Of a DNA stretch of 64,000 nucleotides, positions 43,173 to 52,308 are shown piece after piece. The notes beneath the pieces are model-generated. The model did not search any database. It was not told the DNA's origin and saw only the letters and a list, made by a program, of their open reading frames with translations. This DNA comes from Maribellus luteus. Its GTDB lineage: Bacteria > Bacteroidota > Bacteroidia > Bacteroidales > Prolixibacteraceae. The position numbers were made by a program, and so were the translations under genes. How positions within the stretch are numbered: position 1 is the stretch's first letter; every line of letters starts with the position of its first letter. Location: the NCBI RefSeq assembly GCF_003576475.1, contig NZ_QWGR01000001.1, forward strand, positions 558,001 through 622,000. Direction: 5' to 3'.

Positions 43173-43394
43173 AATCAAAGTTTTTGTCCAGTTGCTTTTT
43201 ACATAACACTTAACGAACATAAAATTTTTTCACCACATATCTTACTCTCTTGATTGAAAAAATTTTACGGGCATCCGCAAACGGGTGAATGCACTTCCGA
43301 ATGAAACCAGTGAGGATAGTATTTAGTTCAATAGAATAGTTCTGACTGAAGAAAAAATAGAATATTTTAACCTTTTCACCCGCCTAAGAATTAG

Positions 43395-43402
43395 TATATT
43401 TG
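43395..43402 (+). promoter_or_regulatory. -7 promoter box of the DHH phosphoesterase gene
   Basis: TATATTTG, a full TAnnTTTG match, ending 21 bases before the TTG start at 43424. Confidence 0.5.
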
Positions 43403-43423
43403 TCCCTTCAAAAATTTTAGGTC

Positions 43424-44452
43424 TTGAAAAATACTGGAAAAGAGATATTTAGTGCCATTGGGGAAGTGTTGGGAAATGCAGGTAAAGTAAGCATTATTCC
43501 GCACGAAAATCCGGATGGAGATGCGATAGGAGCGGCACTTGGGTTGGGGCAAACACTTGCCAATAAAGGCTTGGAGGTGAAAGTGATTTCGGTAAATGAT
43601 TACCCCGATTTTTTAAAATGGTTTTCTTCGGATGTTCCGATCACAATTTACGAGAAGGACAAGAAGGCCGCCAAAGAGTGGCTTTTTGACTCGGATGTGC
43701 TGATTTGTGTGGATTTTAACGAAGAAAAAAGGGCCGGGCACCTAGCAAAAATGATCGGCCGTTTTTCGAAAACAAAGATTTTGATCGACCACCATCCGTA
43801 TCCGGGCGACTTTTGTCACTATACGGTATCTGAAACCCAGTACAGTTCCTCGGCCGAGTTGGTCTATGACGTAATTGGGCAGTTAGGTTATACGGAGTAT
43901 ATCAATACCCAGGCTGCAGAAGCGCTTTTTACCGGAATCCTGACCGATACCGGGGGTTTTAGCCATAACACGTCGCAAAATACATTTAAAACAGTGGCCG
44001 AATTGTTGAATTACGGGATTGATACTGATAAAATTCAATCGGCTGTGTTTCATAATTTTTCTGCCGACAGGATGCAACTGATGGGGTATTGTTTGTATGA
44101 AAAGATGAAAGTGTTTCCCGAATACAGGGCAGCTGTAATTTGCATAACAAAAGAGGAATTGGAAAGATTTAACTTTAAACCGGGCGATACAGAAGGTTTT
44201 GTAAACTATCCGCTTTCCATCAATGATATCGTATTCAGTGCTCTTTTTATTGAGAAAGAGAATTATGTGAAAGCATCGTTTCGCTCAAAAGGAAATTTTC
44301 CGGCCAACAAATTCTCCAGCGAGCATTTCAATGGCGGCGGGCATTTAAATGCTGCAGGCGGCGAGTCGATGTTAACTTTTGAAGAAACAATTGAAAGATT
44401 CACGCAACTTTTACCCGAGTATAAACATCTTCTGGAAGAAACAGTAATCTGA
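43424..44452 (+). CDS. DHH family phosphoesterase (NrnA-like oligoribonuclease/pAp phosphatase)
   Basis: A 342-residue enzyme of the DHH/DHHA1 superfamily, like NrnA, which degrades nanoRNA, c-di-AMP products or pAp. IIPHENPDGDAIGAALGLGQ (about 27-46) and DSDVLICVDFNE (about 85) supply metal-binding Asp residues; ILIDHHPYPGDF (about 120) is the DHH motif; LLTDTGGFSHNT-like FTGILTDTGGFSHNTSQ and the DHHA1 end FNGGGHLNAAGG are complete. The start is TTG 43424; the usual -7 box just above supports it. It is followed after 100 bases by an FKBP gene. Confidence 0.92.
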   Translation: MKNTGKEIFSAIGEVLGNAGKVSIIPHENPDGDAIGAALGLGQTLANKGLEVKVISVNDYPDFLKWFSSDVPITIYEKDKKAAKEWLFDSDVLICVDFNEEKRAGHLAKMIGRFSKTKILIDHHPYPGDFCHYTVSETQYSSSAELVYDVIGQLGYTEYINTQAAEALFTGILTDTGGFSHNTSQNTFKTVAELLNYGIDTDKIQSAVFHNFSADRMQLMGYCLYEKMKVFPEYRAAVICITKEELERFNFKPGDTEGFVNYPLSINDIVFSALFIEKENYVKASFRSKGNFPANKFSSEHFNGGGHLNAAGGESMLTFEETIERFTQLLPEYKHLLEETVI

Positions 44453-44585
44453 ATGCGCTTTGAATACGCAGAGAATTATTCTGTTTTAATCAAAGGAGAA
44501 AGATAATTGGATAAGCTTTTTAACTTTGTAACGTTTTCAAAATAACCAGTAACAAGAATTGATAACAATTAACAAGAATAGAGAA

Positions 44586-45128
44586 ATGAAGAAAATACTA
44601 AAAGGGATGTTCGTTCTTATTTCAGCAGTTGGATTTTTTGCGTGTAGCGATGGCATCGACTATGAAAAACTGAGAAGGAACGAACTGGCTCTTCTTGACG
44701 AGTATATTGCAGCCAAGCACCCGGGTGCCGAAGAAACAAAATCGGGACTTTATTATTTCAATGAACCCGGAACCGGCGAAGGCGATACTATTAAATTGGG
44801 AGACGAAGTACAGATCTACTATGCAACCTGGGTACTGAAGAGAAACGAGGACAAGGAACTGGATAGTGTTTTAGTGGATCAGTCGAGCGGTTACCTGAGT
44901 GGACACCGTTACGAGCCGCTGGAATTCATTGCAGGTGCAGGTGGTACCATTGCCGGTTTGGAAGAAGGTGTTACTTATATGCAGCCCGGGACAAAATCGA
45001 GACTGGTTATCAATTCTGAATTAGCTTATGGACAAAGCGGATCAGGTGGGGTTGGGATGTTTCAAACGGTTTTGATGGAAGTTGAGATCTATAAAGTGAT
45101 TCCGCTGGAAGTGCCGGAAGAAGAATAG
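44586..45128 (+). CDS. FKBP-type peptidyl-prolyl isomerase lipoprotein
   Basis: A 180-residue lipoprotein (lipobox AVGFFACSDG, Cys near 19). The C-terminal half has the FKBP fold: GDEVQIYYATWVLKR, the substrate edge LEFIAGAGGTIAGLEEGVTYMQPG and KSRLVINSELAYGQSG, an expected aromatic and hydrophobic pattern for prolyl isomerase, though several active-site residues vary. It is exported and could aid folding of periplasmic or outer-membrane proteins. I start at ATG 44586 (MKKILKGMF) because the signal begins there. It precedes the membrane-Nudix gene by 15 bases. Confidence 0.9.
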   Translation: MKKILKGMFVLISAVGFFACSDGIDYEKLRRNELALLDEYIAAKHPGAEETKSGLYYFNEPGTGEGDTIKLGDEVQIYYATWVLKRNEDKELDSVLVDQSSGYLSGHRYEPLEFIAGAGGTIAGLEEGVTYMQPGTKSRLVINSELAYGQSGSGGVGMFQTVLMEVEIYKVIPLEVPEEE

Positions 45129-45143
45129 GTTCAGCTCAGCAAA

Positions 45144-46211
45144 ATGAACAGGGCGCAACTGTTAAAGAAATTATTACCCGGTTTTATTCCTCTTTTTGTT
45201 TTTATCGCTGCCGATGAAATTTGGGGGACTAAAATCGGGCTTTTTGTGGCTATTGGCGTAGGTGTTGCCGAAATGGTTTGGATAGCCGTAAAAGAAAAAC
45301 GTTTTGAGAAATTTGTGTTGTTTGATACGCTGCTGCTCGTAGCTCTTGGTGGCGTTTCCATTTTGCTCGACAACGATATTTTCTTCAAGTTAAAACCCGG
45401 ACTTATCGAGCTGATTCTCCTTGTTGTATTGGCAGTTTCTGCTTTTTCACGTGTAAATATTATTGGCTTAATGGGCCAGCGTTACCTCAAAGGTGCTGAG
45501 TTTAACGATGCACAGATGGCGCAAATGCGTCGTAGCCTTAAAATTCTGTTTTACCTGTTTTCTGTTCATACCCTGCTGGTTTTTTATTCTGCCTTTTATA
45601 TGAGTAAAGAGGCCTGGGCTTTTATCAGCGGAGGTTTGTTCTACATTATTTTTGCTGTTTTCTTTTTATTTGAATGGCTGCGCCAGCGTAAAATTCAGCA
45701 AGGATTTAAGAACGAAGAGTGGGTGCCACTGGTTGACGAGCAGGGAAAAGTTACCGGACAAGCTCCGCGAAGCCAGGTGCACAATGGGAGCAAGTTGCTG
45801 CATCCGGTGGTGCATTTACATGTGTTGAACCGAAATGGTTCCATATTGCTCCAAAAACGCCCGATGAATAAGCAGATCCAACCCGGGAACTGGGATACCG
45901 CAGTAGGTGGCCACATTTCGGCTGGAGAAAGCCTGGAAGTGGCGCTTAAAAAAGAAGCTTTTGAAGAGATCGGTTTAAAAGACTTTAGTGCCCGTTTGCA
46001 AAAGGTGTACAAATGGGAGTCGGAAGTGGAAGCTGAACTCATTTATTTGTTTACCACCCACGATTTCAAAAACATTGGAATTCAGTCGGATGAAGTGGAA
46101 GAGCTTCGGTTCTGGACCAAAAAGCAGATCGAAAACGAAATCGGAAACGGAACTTTTACTCCCAACTTCGAGCACGAATATCGCATGCTTGCTCAACTCA
46201 AGTTATTTTAG
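45144..46211 (+). CDS. Membrane-domain/Nudix hydrolase fusion
   Basis: A 355-residue fusion. Residues about 5-185 form a multi-helix domain reminiscent of YciB/VC0807-type septation proteins (LLPGFIPLFVFIAADEIWG, VGVAEMVWIAVKEKRFE). Residues about 195-355 are a Nudix domain: HPVVHLHVLNRNGSILLQKR, then a Nudix box GHISAGESLEVALKKEAFEE with Lys-Glu in place of the usual Arg-Glu before EEIG. The Glu metal ligands are in place. Nudix enzymes cleave nucleoside diphosphates linked to another group; IPP isomerases share the HVLNRNG and GNWDTAVGGH style. The membrane domain could place the enzyme near a lipid substrate. No frameshift is visible at the join. Confidence 0.8.
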   Translation: MNRAQLLKKLLPGFIPLFVFIAADEIWGTKIGLFVAIGVGVAEMVWIAVKEKRFEKFVLFDTLLLVALGGVSILLDNDIFFKLKPGLIELILLVVLAVSAFSRVNIIGLMGQRYLKGAEFNDAQMAQMRRSLKILFYLFSVHTLLVFYSAFYMSKEAWAFISGGLFYIIFAVFFLFEWLRQRKIQQGFKNEEWVPLVDEQGKVTGQAPRSQVHNGSKLLHPVVHLHVLNRNGSILLQKRPMNKQIQPGNWDTAVGGHISAGESLEVALKKEAFEEIGLKDFSARLQKVYKWESEVEAELIYLFTTHDFKNIGIQSDEVEELRFWTKKQIENEIGNGTFTPNFEHEYRMLAQLKLF

Positions 46212-46214
46212 AAA

Positions 46215-46913
46215 CTATCCCAGCAAAAATATCACAGGCTGCTTGTGTAAATCAGGTACCTTTCCTTTCCATTGCTGAACCGTTTTGGTAGCAATAAATT
46301 CATTTTCGCCGGTAATGTTGGCGGCAATACACAAAAGGGTAGAAGGTGCACAACTTCTCAGTATTTCCTCCACCATGTGATTGTTTCGATAAGGCGTTTC
46401 TATAAAAATCTGGGTTTGCCCCGACGCTTTTATTTTTCTTTCGAGGTTGGCCAATTCTCGCGAGCGTTCGTTTGGTTTTACCGGCAGGTAGCCGCGGAAA
46501 GCAAAATTCTGCCCGTTTAATCCGGAGGCCATCAATGCCAGCAAAATAGACGAAGGGCCAACGATGGGAACCACTTTTAATTCTTTTTGGTGTGCCAGCC
46601 GAACCACATCGGCACCGGGATCGGCCACACCCGGGCAGCCCGCTTCCGAAATAACGGCCACATCGTTTCCCTGTTCCAGTGGCTTTAAAAAACGTGGGAG
46701 GTCTTGTGGCCGCGTATGTTTGTTAATTTCATAAAAAGTACATGAATCAATATCGATCTCGCGGTTTACCTGTTTCATAAAACGGCGGGCCGTGCGGATA
46801 TTTTCAACAATGTAAAATTTAGTAGAAGTAAGCACGCTAAAAACAGTAGCAGGCATAACCGATTGCCAGTCGCCTTCGGCCAAAACATTGGGAACAAGAT
46901 AAAGTGAAGCCAT
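46215..46913 (-). CDS. RsmI-like SAM-dependent methyltransferase (tetrapyrrole methylase family)
   Basis: A 232-residue enzyme like RsmI, which 2'-O-methylates C1402 of 16S rRNA. The fold starts SLYLVPNVLAEGDWQS, followed by VISEAGCPGVADPGADVVRLAHQ (SAM-binding loop with the G-x-P-x-x-x-D-P-G motif) and VVPIVGPSSILLALMASGLNG. It is about 50 residues shorter than typical RsmI, missing the C-terminal helical domain, as is common for the Bacteroidota branch of the family. Convergent with the Nudix gene (3-base gap). Target residue inferred, not visible. Confidence 0.82.
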   Translation of the reverse strand: MASLYLVPNVLAEGDWQSVMPATVFSVLTSTKFYIVENIRTARRFMKQVNREIDIDSCTFYEINKHTRPQDLPRFLKPLEQGNDVAVISEAGCPGVADPGADVVRLAHQKELKVVPIVGPSSILLALMASGLNGQNFAFRGYLPVKPNERSRELANLERKIKASGQTQIFIETPYRNNHMVEEILRSCAPSTLLCIAANITGENEFIATKTVQQWKGKVPDLHKQPVIFLLG

Positions 46914-46929
46914 CGTAAAAAGATTTGTG

Positions 46930-46976
46930 CAAAAATAGTCAATCTCGCCGTTTCACAGCTGCTTTTGCTAATTTTG
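46930..46976. promoter_or_regulatory. Divergent promoter boxes for the RsmI-like and MBL genes
   Basis: TATTTTTG on the minus strand (46930-46937) serves the 46913 gene; TAATTTTG on the plus strand (46969-46976) serves the 46981 gene. The plus box ends only four bases before the ATG, so that message may be leaderless. Confidence 0.5.
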
Positions 46977-46980
46977 CGAT

Positions 46981-47766
46981 ATGACTTCCATCAAAAACAA
47001 TAAAATAACCGCCACTTTTCTTGGTACCGGAACTTCGCAGGGAGTGCCGGTAGTAGCGTGCGACTGCGATGTGTGCCGTTCGGATGATCCGCGCGATAAA
47101 CGATTGCGGTCTTCATTGTTGCTGAACATAAACGGGCAAAACCTGGTGATCGATGCAGGGCCTGATTTCCGGCAGCAGATGTTACGCGAAAAGGTGGCAA
47201 CACTTCGGGCCATTTTATTAACGCACGAGCATGTGGATCATATCTTCGGACTCGACGACATCCGCTCGTACAACTGGATTCAGCGTCATCCGATGGAGAT
47301 TTATGCCGAGGAAAGGGTGCAGGAAGCCATCCGACGTATTTTTAGTTATGTTTTTGCTGAATTCAAATACCCGGGAATACCCAAGATGCACCTGAAAGAT
47401 GTAAATGGTTTTCCTTTCGTAATTGATGACGTTGAAATCATCCCGATTCGTTGTTTTCATCATCAACTGCCGGTTTATGGCTACCGGATTGGCGATTTGA
47501 CTTACATCACAGACACCAATTCGATTCCGGAAGAAGAAATGACAAAAATTAAAGGGACAAAAGTCCTGATTATTAATACGCTGCGGAAAGAAAAACACAT
47601 TTCGCATTTTAACCTGGAAGAAGCCTTGACTGTGATTGAAAAAGTGCAGCCCGAAAAAGCTTACCTGACACACATCAGCCATGGTCTTGGAAAATACCGC
47701 GAGATTGAAAAAGAGTTACCCGGGAATGTGTTTCTGGCTTACGACGGGCTGAAGCTGGAGCTTTAG
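46981..47766 (+). CDS. MBL-fold metal-dependent hydrolase (PhnP-like)
   Basis: A 261-residue metallo-beta-lactamase-fold phosphodiesterase. FLGTGTSQGVPVVACDCDVC starts the fold with the Cys cluster typical of the PhnP group; LLTHEHVDHIFGLDDI is the H-x-H-x-D-H metal site; YITDTNSIPEE and the closing LTHISHG supply the remaining ligands. PhnP hydrolyses cyclic ribose phosphates, but relatives also act on other cyclic phosphates. It overlaps the convergent MFS gene by four bases. A -7 box four bases before the ATG suggests a leaderless message. Confidence 0.9.
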   Translation: MTSIKNNKITATFLGTGTSQGVPVVACDCDVCRSDDPRDKRLRSSLLLNINGQNLVIDAGPDFRQQMLREKVATLRAILLTHEHVDHIFGLDDIRSYNWIQRHPMEIYAEERVQEAIRRIFSYVFAEFKYPGIPKMHLKDVNGFPFVIDDVEIIPIRCFHHQLPVYGYRIGDLTYITDTNSIPEEEMTKIKGTKVLIINTLRKEKHISHFNLEEALTVIEKVQPEKAYLTHISHGLGKYREIEKELPGNVFLAYDGLKLEL

Positions 47767-48962
47767 TCCAATTCTCTTTCTGAACGCTGTTTTAACCAGG
47801 GGAGAACAATTAGAAGCGAACTTACCAGGTAAATAATTCCGGAGAGGAAAAGTGCAGCATCGAGGCTGATGTTATCGGTGATCCATCCCAGTAAGGGGCC
47901 GATTGCGGCAAAAGCAATCCGGATCACAAAATTTCGCACTGAAAGCATGGTGGCCCGCACTTCGCTTTCGGTGTACTGGTTGATGTAATTTTTGAAAATT
48001 GGCGTGGCAATTCCCCGAACCAGGTAAAACAGGAACAAAAAAGCAAGCCCCCAGTAGGAAATCGTAATTCCGGCAAAAACATAGCCAGCAGCCAGCAGTA
48101 CAATCACCAGCAAAATCGACCATTTCCTACCCAAAAACAGTTCTACTTTATAGGCAAAAACCGACGAAACCCCTACCGTTAGGTTGAGCGCTGTCCAGAA
48201 TATTCCAAACATTTCAACGGGCAGATCAATGGCTTTGAAAAATGGCTGAACAAACCACGCAAAAGTAAGTGTTGCGGTTCCGGTTACCGACGATAACAGG
48301 ATGGAAATACGCAGATCGGGATTGGAAACAAACATTTTGCGGATGTTGCCAACCAGCTTTTTCATCGAATGAATGTGCTCTTTCGAATGTATACGCGGTT
48401 CAATTAAAGTAAGGGCAGCCGGAATGGCAATAGCAGCCACTCCAAACTGAAAGTAAAACGGCGAGCGTAAGCTAATGGCTGCCAAAAATCCTCCAACCAC
48501 ACCGGCAATGGCTTCGGCAAAATTGCCCACCGAAGTAATGCGGCCTTCTTCCCGAACGTATTTATCGGTTTTATTGTCGGCTTTCAAACTATCGTACAGC
48601 AGAGCTGAATCGGCACCCGACACAAAGGAATGCCCGATACCCAAAATTATTTCGGCGATTACAAAGGCCCAGAAACCGTACGAGAAACTATACACCAGAA
48701 ACCCGGCGCTTCCGAGTATACTTCCAAGAATCAGTGTTTTTTTTCGTCCCCAAACATCGGCCATCCAGCCCGAAGGAATTTCCATGGCAACAATGGCCAC
48801 CGAGTAAATGGCTTTCAGCACAAATATCTCGTGCATGCCCATGCCGTTGTCGGTGTAAAACAAAACCACCACCGGCATAACCATGTTAAACCACTTCGAA
48901 ATTTTAATGAGGTATAAACGCGGAATATTTTTACTGAAATGCGCCAAATTCAACTTTTGCAC
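47763..48962 (-). CDS. Major facilitator superfamily transporter
   Basis: A 399-residue transporter with twelve membrane segments. The loop after helix 2, PSGWMADVWGRKKTLILGS, is the MFS motif A (G-x-x-x-D-x-x-G-R-K/R). The long central loop separates two six-helix halves. Substrate unknown. The frame starts GTG at 48962, but a TATTTTTG promoter box covers 48962-48969 on the same strand, so transcription should begin a few bases inside. TTG 48953 is a better start and the exact N-terminus is uncertain. Confidence 0.9.
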   Translation of the reverse strand: MQKLNLAHFSKNIPRLYLIKISKWFNMVMPVVVLFYTDNGMGMHEIFVLKAIYSVAIVAMEIPSGWMADVWGRKKTLILGSILGSAGFLVYSFSYGFWAFVIAEIILGIGHSFVSGADSALLYDSLKADNKTDKYVREEGRITSVGNFAEAIAGVVGGFLAAISLRSPFYFQFGVAAIAIPAALTLIEPRIHSKEHIHSMKKLVGNIRKMFVSNPDLRISILLSSVTGTATLTFAWFVQPFFKAIDLPVEMFGIFWTALNLTVGVSSVFAYKVELFLGRKWSILLVIVLLAAGYVFAGITISYWGLAFLFLFYLVRGIATPIFKNYINQYTESEVRATMLSVRNFVIRIAFAAIGPLLGWITDNISLDAALFLSGIIYLVSSLLIVLPWLKQRSERELD

Positions 48963-49206
48963 AAAAATAGTGGATTATTACATTATCCGCTTTATTCTGA
49001 TTTACAAAGACGGTTTTTGTGAGAACCCGCATTCCTTAAAAATGCTTAATTAAATTTAGTTAAGTCCTTATTTATGCGGAGTTTAATATCTTTTTTACCT
49101 GAATGGTGAAACATTCGGGTTTTTTAACTGTTTGACTATCTGTAAAAAAATAACATCTCGTTACTGCGAGAATGAAAAAATTGATAACCAACTTATTAGT
49201 GATTTT

Positions 49207-50745
49207 ATGAATTCAGAAATAGTTGCAGACGCCGTGGAGACGGAGAACAGAATTCCCTCATTGTCAGATTTTTTAGACACGCTTAAATCAAAAATGAAAA
49301 GCGTATTTCACGAGAAAAATGATATCAATGAATTAAGTGTAAACAGAGGGCTTCCGGCTGAAGCTCTTCAGGAAATTATGTCAGCTAATCCGTTGTCGGT
49401 AGGGATTCCAAAAGAATATGGCGGACGTGGCGGACTGATGCACGAAAATATTGCCTTGCTGGCTGCGGCTTCCTACGAATCGTTGCCGCTTTCCTTAACC
49501 TTTGGAATTAATTCGGCTTTGTTTCTACAGCCGGTGGCAAAATATGCGAAAGAAGAGGCTAAAGCTCCCGTTTTCAAACGTTTTCTTGAAAAACAAAATA
49601 TGGGTGGTTTAATGATCACCGAACCCGATTATGGCAGCGACGCACTGAACATGCAAACATTTTATACCGAAAAAGAGAGCAGGTTTCATATTAAAGGGAA
49701 AAAACACTGGGCAGGATTAACCGGCCAGGCCGATTTTTGGCTGTTAACCGCACGGCAACAGGCCGATTCTGGTAATTTGCAGCGCGATATCGACTTTTTT
49801 ATTTGCGATGTAAGTGCTCCGAACCAAAGCATTAAGGTGGAAGAGTATTTCGAAAATCTTGGCCTTTACATGATTCCGTACGGCCGAAACCATATTGATG
49901 TAAAGGTGCCTTCGGTACAAAAGCTGGAACCTCATACTACGGGGGTAAAAATGATGCTGGATTTGCTGCACCGTAGCCGAATGCAGTTTCCTGGAATGGC
50001 TATGGGCTTTATTAAGCGTATGCTCGACGAAGCCATTGTGCATTGTAAGCAACGGTTGGTAGGAGGGAAGAGCTTGTTTTCGTACGACCAGGTACAGGAG
50101 CGTTTGTCAAAGCTGCAGGCCAGTTATACCATTTGTTCGGCCATGTGTGCCAACAGCAGCAAGAAAGCCGGGATTGAAGTGGATCTGGTGCCTCACGGGT
50201 TGGAGGCCAACGCGGTTAAAAGTGTGGTAACCGATTTAATGCAGGAAGCAGCACAGTCGTTGGTGCAGCTGGTGGGCGCAAAAGCTTACAAGCTAACCCA
50301 CATTGCGGGGCGAGGCATTACCGACAGCCGCCCGTTTCAGATTTTTGAAGGCTCGAACGATATCCTTTATGCACAAATTTCTGAAGGCCTTGTAAAGCTT
50401 ATGAAACGTGCCAAAGAAAACAACCTGTTTCAGTTCCTGAAAGGTTTTGACCTGACCAGCAAAGCGGCCGGGTTTATTAAAGAGCAAACCAATTTCAATA
50501 TCAATTTCCAGATGCCGCAACGTAATCTCGTTGATTTGGGAAAAATTGTGGGGCGGATTATTTCCCTCAATCAGGTTGTTGAGTTAATGGGAAATGGTTT
50601 CCGGAAAGACCTGGCAGAGGGCGGAATCAGCATGCTTCAACAGGAAATTGCCGGATTACTGACCGTTTTTTCAATGAAAAACGAAACGCAGATAGTGCAA
50701 GAGTATGAAGAAAACAGTTCGTGGCTAAATTTTGTAACTGCGTAG
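49207..50745 (+). CDS. Acyl-CoA dehydrogenase family protein
   Basis: A 512-residue flavoprotein. VGIPKEYGGRGGLMHE, GLMITEPDYGSDALNMQT and FHIKGKKHWAGLTGQADFW are the FAD/substrate blocks of the acyl-CoA dehydrogenase fold, and DSRPFQIFEGSNDILYAQISEG carries the expected catalytic Glu. It has a C-terminal extension of about 100 residues beyond the usual four-domain fold. Members oxidise acyl-CoA at the alpha-beta position; substrate chain length is not predictable. I use ATG 49207 because the open stretch upstream begins with TTG and lacks conserved sequence. Monocistronic. Confidence 0.85.
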   Translation: MNSEIVADAVETENRIPSLSDFLDTLKSKMKSVFHEKNDINELSVNRGLPAEALQEIMSANPLSVGIPKEYGGRGGLMHENIALLAAASYESLPLSLTFGINSALFLQPVAKYAKEEAKAPVFKRFLEKQNMGGLMITEPDYGSDALNMQTFYTEKESRFHIKGKKHWAGLTGQADFWLLTARQQADSGNLQRDIDFFICDVSAPNQSIKVEEYFENLGLYMIPYGRNHIDVKVPSVQKLEPHTTGVKMMLDLLHRSRMQFPGMAMGFIKRMLDEAIVHCKQRLVGGKSLFSYDQVQERLSKLQASYTICSAMCANSSKKAGIEVDLVPHGLEANAVKSVVTDLMQEAAQSLVQLVGAKAYKLTHIAGRGITDSRPFQIFEGSNDILYAQISEGLVKLMKRAKENNLFQFLKGFDLTSKAAGFIKEQTNFNINFQMPQRNLVDLGKIVGRIISLNQVVELMGNGFRKDLAEGGISMLQQEIAGLLTVFSMKNETQIVQEYEENSSWLNFVTA

Positions 50746-50869
50746 AAAACAAATTCTAACAACTTAATTCGTTTGAAATATTCTGCAGGTTAATGCTGAT
50801 GCAGGCAAACTTCTTTTTTTTACTTTGAATGAATTTTGAAATCTATTCTTAAAAGTAAAAGTAGAATTA

Positions 50870-50877
50870 TATTTTTG
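50870..50877 (+). promoter_or_regulatory. -7 promoter box above asnA
   Basis: TATTTTTG, full TAnnTTTG match, predicting a leader of about 120 bases before ATG 51002. The long leader has no recognised riboswitch. Confidence 0.4.
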
Positions 50878-51001
50878 TGTTCAAACTGACGAAAAAGTTA
50901 TAAAATAAAACAAGCGTGTTTTAGAAAAATGAAAAGCGGTTTGCCAAATGCCAGCCGCGAAGTCAGGTTTTGTACAGTAGAAAACAGCTATTTTAAACAA
51001 C

Positions 51002-52036
51002 ATGAATTTATACATACCAAAAAACTACAAATCCGTACTGGATGTAAATCAGACAGAGCAGGCAATCAAGCAATTGAAAGATTTCTTTCAGTTGAATCTT
51101 TCTTCGGAGTTGCGCCTGCGAAGAATTACTGCGCCACTTTTTGTAAAAAAGGGAACAGGTATTAACGATGATTTGAATGGGATTGAAAGGCCGGTTTCGT
51201 TCCCGATAAAGGAGTTGGGCGATGAAATGGCTGAGATTGTGCAGTCGCTGGCCAAATGGAAAAGACTGGCCTTGGCCGATCTTCAGTTTCAGGATGGTTT
51301 TGGGATTTACACCGACATGAACGCGATTCGTCCGGATGAAGAACTTACCAATATTCACTCGCTTTATGTGGATCAGTGGGACTGGGAACGTGTAATTACG
51401 GCGGAAGAGCGAAACCTGGATTTTCTGAAATACATTGTTCGTAAAATTTATTCGGTATTGGTACGCACAGAGTATTTTATTACCGAGAATTATTTGGATT
51501 TGGAACCCCAACTTCCGGAGGAAATCACCTTTGTGCATGCCGAAGAGTTGGCTAAGAAATACCCGGGGTTGACTCCCCGCGAGCGCGAAAACGAAGAATC
51601 GAAGAAACACGGGGCCATTTTTGTGATCGGGATTGGCAGCGAAATGCCAAACGGTGAAGCCCACGATGGCCGTGCACCCGATTACGACGACTGGAGTACG
51701 CCTACTGTAAACGGTTACAAAGGGCTGAATGGCGACATAATTCTATGGAACGATGTGTTGCAACGGTCGTTCGAAATTTCTTCGATGGGAATAAGGGTCG
51801 ACAAACGCACTTTGCTGGAGCAACTCAGGATTAGCGGGCAGGAAGAGCGGAAAGAGCTGCTTTGGCACAAAATGTTGTTGAACGACGAATTGCCGTTAAC
51901 CATTGGCGGTGGCATTGGCCAGTCGAGGTTGTGTATGTTCTTTTTAAGAAAGGCGCACATTGGTGAAATTCAGTCGAGCATTTGGCCCGATGAAATGATT
52001 GAAATCTGCAAAAACAGCGGAATTCACTTGTTATAG
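51002..52036 (+). CDS. asnA: Aspartate-ammonia ligase (asparagine synthetase A)
   Basis: A 344-residue enzyme that makes asparagine from aspartate, ammonia and ATP by an adenylate. It belongs to the class II aaRS-like fold: VERPVSFPIKELGDEMAEIVQSLAKWKR, DMNAIRPDEELTNIHSLYVDQWDWE, and near the end ELPLTIGGGIGQSRLCMFFL with the family's GIGQSR motif. RNENEESKKHG-like loop and YDDWSTP are also present. Length and block order match AsnA. It stands alone just upstream of the tRNA-Arg gene. Confidence 0.96.
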   Translation: MNLYIPKNYKSVLDVNQTEQAIKQLKDFFQLNLSSELRLRRITAPLFVKKGTGINDDLNGIERPVSFPIKELGDEMAEIVQSLAKWKRLALADLQFQDGFGIYTDMNAIRPDEELTNIHSLYVDQWDWERVITAEERNLDFLKYIVRKIYSVLVRTEYFITENYLDLEPQLPEEITFVHAEELAKKYPGLTPRERENEESKKHGAIFVIGIGSEMPNGEAHDGRAPDYDDWSTPTVNGYKGLNGDIILWNDVLQRSFEISSMGIRVDKRTLLEQLRISGQEERKELLWHKMLLNDELPLTIGGGIGQSRLCMFFLRKAHIGEIQSSIWPDEMIEICKNSGIHLL

Positions 52037-52110
52037 CAGAGAAGAAGCGGCAAAAAGTGAACATTAAAACGACAAATTTTGAATTTTCTGATTTATTTGG
52101 AGTTTTGAAT

Positions 52111-52140
52111 TTGGAGTTTGAAATTTGATTTATACTTTTG
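52111..52140 (+). promoter_or_regulatory. Promoter of the tRNA-Arg gene
   Basis: TTG (52111-52113) and TACTTTTG (52133-52140) with a 19-base spacer, predicting a start near 52147, eleven bases before the tRNA. Confidence 0.65.
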
Positions 52141-52157
52141 CAGCGCAAAATAAGGCT

Positions 52158-52231
<74 letters not shown>

Positions 52232-52256
52232 CTAATAGACAAACTAAATTTAGTTG

Positions 52257-52292
52257 AAAGCACTTAAAATCAATGATTTAAGTGCTTTTTTA
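52257..52292 (+). terminator. Hairpin terminator after tRNA-Arg
   Basis: AAAGCACTTAAA and its complement around a short loop, followed by a T-run. It separates the tRNA from the integrase region. Confidence 0.85.
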
Positions 52293-52308
52293 TTTTGGTG
52301 AAAAACTG

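Noticed and set aside
50929-51165. Possible leader peptide or small gene ahead of asnA
   Set aside because: Most of it overlaps asnA in another frame. Its first 24 codons carry only two Asn codons and no terminator-antiterminator pair was found.
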